A stretch of 64,000 nucleotides of DNA, taken from Hofstenia miamia. Taxonomy: Eukaryota > Xenacoelomorpha > Acoela > Hofsteniidae. Within the stretch, counting starts at the first letter, position 1. Every line of letters starts with the position of its first letter. The position numbers and the translations under genes were made by a program. The DNA lies in NCBI GenBank assembly GCA_900660155.1, contig CABFPE010000078.1, positions 1,281,749 to 1,345,748 on the forward strand. Direction: 5' to 3'. Shown one piece after another: positions 59,950-64,000 of the stretch. The notes beneath the pieces were generated by a model. The model was given only the letters and a program-made list of their open reading frames with translations, was not told the origin of the DNA and searched no databases.

Positions 59950-62690
59950 CAATTGTTTATTAATGAACACTTGTTCAATTTCTAATAAACAAATAGATAT
60001 TAGTGAATATTTAATTGAAAAAAATAGTGATCTATGCTTTCTTGTGGAAACTTTGGTTTCTGATAATTATTTGTTTTTGTGCTACCTACCCGATGGCCAA
60101 AATTATAAATGGTACAATATTCCAAGAGTATTTGGAAAGGATGGAGGATCAGCATAAATATATCAAAAATCAATTGACATTAAATTAGTTAATGTTGGTA
60201 ATAACTTCTTAACCTTTAAATATGCCGAATTCAATGTTTGTGATAATCACAATTCTTATTTTTTTATATTGATCTATCGTTACCCATCTAGTGATTGGAG
60301 TCAATTTTTGATTAATTTTTTCGAATATGTTGAAAATATACTTTCATTTTGTTTTCTGATGAATAATCTACTCATGACTTCATAAAATTACTTTTGAATT
60401 TGATTTATGTTGTCATCTTCATTATGCAACGCATTATAAAGGTAACATATAGATAAGTAAAATTTTACTCATTCTAAACAAATAAAGATACAATAAAGCA
60501 CATTTTACAAAATTAACTTTACAAAAATAGAATATTTAAGAATCACCAAATATAAAATTGTTTTTTTTAAAGGAATGAAAATCAATACATATAAAATTAA
60601 CATTACAATGATTATTTTTTGGATGATTGATTGAAAAACTTGAATAATGGTTGAGTTTTTGTTCCAGATGTCACAGATTAGACAAGAATTGCTTGAACCC
60701 TAACCACCATATCTTGATAAAAGAAGTGTAGCATTTCCCCGCTGTAAAATTACTGACAATTGCTGGAAAAAATATGTTGAAATCGTATTCAGATCGTAAG
60801 AGGCACTTCTGTCAGAAAACATAAAAGACATCTTGGAGAATACTTTAATAGCAATTGGTGACCATCCTCCTAAAGCTTTCACTGATAGTGGTATTAGCTC
60901 AAATTATTACAAAGATAGATGAGCAATCATTTATTCACAATATTGTAATTGATAAAAGCAGAATTTTTACTTTGCTGTATCAATAAATTCATTTACAAAA
61001 AAACTGAAGATGTGACATTCAATATTACAAAATGATGAATATGAATTCTTTGATTAAAGAAACAAATGAATATTTCCATTATTTAAATTTGCAGATGTCA
61101 ATGAAATTTAGAATGATATTAACATTGAATGCACTAAAATTATGAATAAATTTGCTCCTATTAAAACTAAGTCTGTAAAGAAATCCTCTACTAGGTAAAG
61201 ATGGTTTGATGTTGACTGCAAGATGTTATGTGCTAAGCAAAGTAAAGCAGAAAAACAATGCTTGAGAAATAAATCAAATTTTATAGAAAATGCTGTATCA
61301 CTTTGCACAATGACTTTGTAAATTTAATTAATAAGAAAGAATATTATTGTAGAAAGTTTGAACGTATTAAAAACAATTCTAAATTACTATATCAGTTCAT
61401 TGAAAAGTTGAATTGTAATCCAGAGAAACAAATACAATGATAACAGCGCAATAATTTTGTGATTATTTCAAGAGCAAGATATTGATGCTTTACATAATAA
61501 ATTTATTATTTGAATCTGGAATTTTCCTCAAACTATGTAATCAAACCTAAATTAAGAAGAATTGTTCAGATGTTAATAATGTTAAAAGTTACAGACCAAT
61601 AGCTAATTTGTTGTGGATGTCAAAACTTTTAGAAAAACCCTGTTGCTTGCAATTATTTGATTTTCTAGAAAAGTATGATATTATACACAGTTTTCAATTT
61701 GGTTACAGAAAAGATCATTCAACAGAAACATTACTTGTAAAATTAATAAATGATATCACTCATGCAAAAGCTTCAAATGAATGCACCATACTTGTACTTT
61801 TAGATCAAAGTGTAGGATTTTATTTAGTATATCATTCAATATTAATCAAAATTTTGGAAAATTGGGAGTAAAGCATACTGTGCTAAAATGGATACAATCA
61901 TATTTGACTGAAACAATGCAATATGTTTCATTAAATAGTATTAAATCTAAATTGTTCAAAAATATATGTGGAGTCCTTCAAGGCTCTACTCTAAGCCCTA
62001 TTTTGTTTATAATTTATATATCTTTTATAGGTAAATATCTAGCATTCCATTCAATTAATCAGCATATGTATTCTGATGCAATACAATTTTTTGTAACAGA
62101 AAATTATAAAAATATGGACATTACTCAACAATTCTGTTTAAAGATGATAAAGAACATTAATTCTAAATAAATTAGACTACTATAATGCCTGCTTTCTTGG
62201 TATGGACAATATTTTAATACAGAAACTTCAAAGTATTCAAAATAATTGTATATGCTTTGTTTTTTATTTGAAAATGATGGACCATATCATTCAACTTCAT
62301 TGGTTAAAATTTCATATTTCATAAAATATAAAGTTTGCATAATAATCTTCAAGGCAGTTCATAATAATGTTTCTACATATATAAATGATTTATTTGTTTT
62401 TGAAAACTCAATTAAGATAACTTCTAGACAATATTTGACAAAAATTTGAAATCATAAATATATTGAATCAAATAATATCAATTTCAATTGCTGGTGCCTA
62501 TATTTTCAACAATCTTAGTGCAAATACCAGAACTGCAAAAACTTTGTCAAGTTTTAAGAATTTGCTGAAAATGGAACTCTTTGAACTACAATTAGCTCAA
62601 CTCAGTATTCAAACAAATATTTTGTTATTGTATAGAGCACTAGAATTTGCTTTACAAATATGTGTGCAATATAAGAAGTAAATTATTATT
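59950..62690 (+). pseudogene. CR1/L2-like LINE, decayed but nearly full length
   Basis: Plus-strand order: start of the APE endonuclease at 59963-60157 (NTCSISNKQIDISEYLIEKN, then LVETLVSD for TETWL). A degraded middle, 60160-61580. The reverse transcriptase at 61580-62170, with VKSYRPIANL, SKLLEKP, FQFGYRKDHSTETLLVKLIN, WIQSYL, VLQGSTLSPILF (VPQGSxLGPxLF) and YSDA (62069-62080) for YADD. The C-terminal region at 62173-62681, with LDYYNACFLG, LQSIQNN, LHWLKF and FKNLLKMELFEL, typical of CR1/L2. It ends in (TTA)n at about 62685. Many stops and frameshifts and the changed active site make it inactive. The CCAAT repeats at 59.1-59.5 kb may belong to its 5' region. Confidence 0.83.
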
Positions 62691-62773
62691 ATTATTTTCT
62701 TATTATTTCTTATTATTTTACTTCTCACAACTTCATGCTGGTATCCCTCTCAGCTCAGGGAACTCACCAGTTC

Positions 62774-63376
62774 TCATGGAGTCTGAGAGCTTTCCTCCAA
62801 GACTCTAGCTGTTCCTAATAATGCTGCCAACTGTGCTACTGCCCCTACCCATCTTGGTACTCCTAACTCCTCCAAGTATCTCTTATGCTTCTTACTCACT
62901 GCTCCTAGTGCTTCTACTACTACCAGGACTACTTCAACCTTCTTTAACTTCCACATAATTTCTATTTCCTCTGCCAACTCCCTGTACTTGTCTATCTTCT
63001 CTTTCTTCTTGCTTTCTATATTCCTGTCCTTTGGTACTGCTATGTCTATCAATGTTCCCAATCTTTTCTCTTTGTCTACCACTATTATGTCTAGCCTCCA
63101 TTCTTCTATCACTTTGCTTGCCTGTATGTTGAAGTTCCACAGTATCTTAACCTTCTCATTTTCTATGACACCCTGTGGCTTGTGATCATGCCACTTGTCT
63201 CCTGCTTCTAACCCATGCTGCTGGCTTGAGCTCCAATGTACCATTCTTCTCACCTTGTCAAGTTTGAAGTTATACTCATTCTGTGCCAACTTTTCACACC
63301 CTGCTATAAGATGATATACTGTTTCCACCTCTTTCTTAGATAGAAATTTATGTAACATTCGAAATTTATGTAACAT
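62774..63376 (-). pseudogene. C-terminal part of a restriction-like-endonuclease LINE polyprotein
   Basis: An uninterrupted 200-residue minus-strand frame. Near its start, ETVYHLIAGCEKLAQNEYNF is the end of a Cys/His motif as found before the endonuclease in such elements. Then WRLDIIVVDKEKRLGTLIDI, followed by AVPKDRNIESKKKEKIDKY, has the Asp..Asp-x-Ala..Lys layout of a PD-(D/E)xK fold, though the usual Pro of RPDI is Leu. It closes with VEVVLVVVEALGAVSKKHKR and ALLGTARVL. The family is widespread in animal genomes; I am confident of the type, less of the clade name. The N-terminal reverse transcriptase is missing (5' truncation). The apparent start MLHKFRMLHKF is coded by a 17-bp tandem repeat. 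Base composition is clearly higher in GC than the neighbours. Confidence 0.72.
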
Positions 63377-63394
63377 TGAAATTTATGTAACATT
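63343..63394. repeat. 17-bp tandem repeat, three units
   Basis: GAAATTTATGTAACATT at 63343, 63361 and 63378 (one extra C between the first two). It sits at the junction of the minus-strand fragment and the next LINE. Confidence 0.92.
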
Positions 63395-64000
63395 GCTATA
63401 AGAAAAGCAAGTAATAATTATTCCCGTTTTCAGTATCAAAGTCTTTCTTCCCAAAAAAATAAATGGGAATTTGTTAACAATTTGCTAAATAGAAAAAACA
63501 TGCGAACCGAAGAAATAGAAAGAATATACTATAAAGATAAATCCATTACAAATAAGAACGAAATCTGCAATGCTTTCAATGAAGTTTTCCTAAATTTAGG
63601 AAACTACAACGGTATGAATGTACCTTTTTGCCTTAATAAACCCAAAGGAACTCCAACCTCTTTCCCTTTTCGTTTTGCAACAAAATATGAAATCATAAAT
63701 TCGATACAATGTTTAAAAAATAAATCCAGTGGACCCTCTCTAATACCAACGTGGTTCCTAAAACTCTCAGGTGACTTAATAGCTGAACCAATATGCTACA
63801 TTTTAAATAATTGTATAAAACACTCCTTTTTTCCAGATGAATTAAAATTGGCAAATATAACACCATTATTTAAAAGAAATGATCCCGAAGATTGCGAAAA
63901 TTATAGACCCATTTCGATCACTTCTCCAATCAGCAAAATTTTTGAACGAATTCTTTTTAATCAAATTAACGAACATCTTTGTAAACATGATCTCTACTCC
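63380..64000 (+). CDS. LINE reverse transcriptase, open frame running off the window
   Basis: Open from just after a stop at 63377 to the window end (207 codons), with no ATG needed. It includes AIRKASNNYSRFQYQSLSSQ and KWEFVNNLLNRKN (linker before the RT), then SIQCLKNKSSGPSLIPTWFL (fingers; usually KSxGxDxIP), LANITPLFKRNDPEDCENYR, PISITSPISKIFERILFNQI. These are the first reverse transcriptase motifs of a Jockey/CR1-type LINE. The Asp of GxDxIP is replaced (GPSLIP), but the frame is unbroken, so this copy is younger than the others here. Its 5' part is interrupted or replaced by the minus-strand fragment at 62774-63376. The active site lies beyond the window. Confidence 0.8.

Noticed and set aside
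1-64000. tRNA or other small RNA genes
   Set aside because: I looked for B-box-like GGTTCGANNCC stretches with a matching acceptor stem and found none that folds. Absence by eye is weak evidence.

Overview
This window is AT-rich nuclear DNA from an animal, most likely an invertebrate. The genes have spliceosomal introns with GT..AG ends, and most of the rest is transposon debris (Tc1, mariner, Tigger/pogo-like, hAT, Harbinger-like, several LINE families) plus (TA)n microsatellites. I cannot name the species or phylum from sequence alone. Two runs of N (9833-9983, 21562-21667) and three single N positions (31514, 54929, 59395) mark assembly joins. Several joins sit beside duplicated sequence.

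Three host genes can be recognised. (1) 6859-7083, minus: an EMRE/SMDT1-like protein, the small inner-membrane subunit of the mitochondrial calcium uniporter. (2) 18539-18904, minus: a CHCHD4/MIA40-like protein, the oxidoreductase that imports Cys-motif proteins into the mitochondrial intermembrane space; it has a changed redox motif. (3) 37967-57110, plus: a three-exon TLC-domain membrane protein of the TLCD4/TMEM56 type. Its coding exons join in phase to give 263 residues, across introns of about 4.9 and 13.4 kb. Candidate exons of unidentified genes lie at 1412-1531, 5511-5595 and 14155-14311.

Layout. 1-7 kb: candidate exons, then EMRE. 7.6-9.3 kb: a whole but dead Tc1 element. 10.0-11.3 kb: a non-autonomous element with AGAGGCGCT repeats at both ends. 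14-20.5 kb: a candidate exon, a Tigger-like MITE, MIA40 and a decayed mariner-type transposase. 21.3-25.5 kb: two non-autonomous hAT elements with exact 8-bp target duplications, and a telomere-like minisatellite between them. 25.6-28.8 kb: two LINE fragments pointing away from each other. 31-33.5 kb: a LINE interrupted by a hAT element, with a 424-bp exact duplication that is probably an assembly artefact. 34.4-35.0 kb: a mariner element coding only for the DNA-binding domain; its empty site is visible at 29.9 kb. 38-57 kb: the TLC gene, whose introns hold a Harbinger-like MITE, an unusual 2.45-kb transposon with long inverted ends, a hAT MITE and a dispersed repeat family. 58.7-64 kb: Tc1 remnant, CCAAT-rich tandem repeat, CR1/L2-like LINE, the end of a restriction-like-endonuclease LINE, and an open reverse transcriptase frame that runs off the window.

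The two mitochondrial genes belong to different inner-membrane and intermembrane-space pathways, though EMRE's partner MICU1 is a known MIA40 substrate. Nothing in the sequence ties them into one transcription unit. I see no tRNA, rRNA or CRISPR array.
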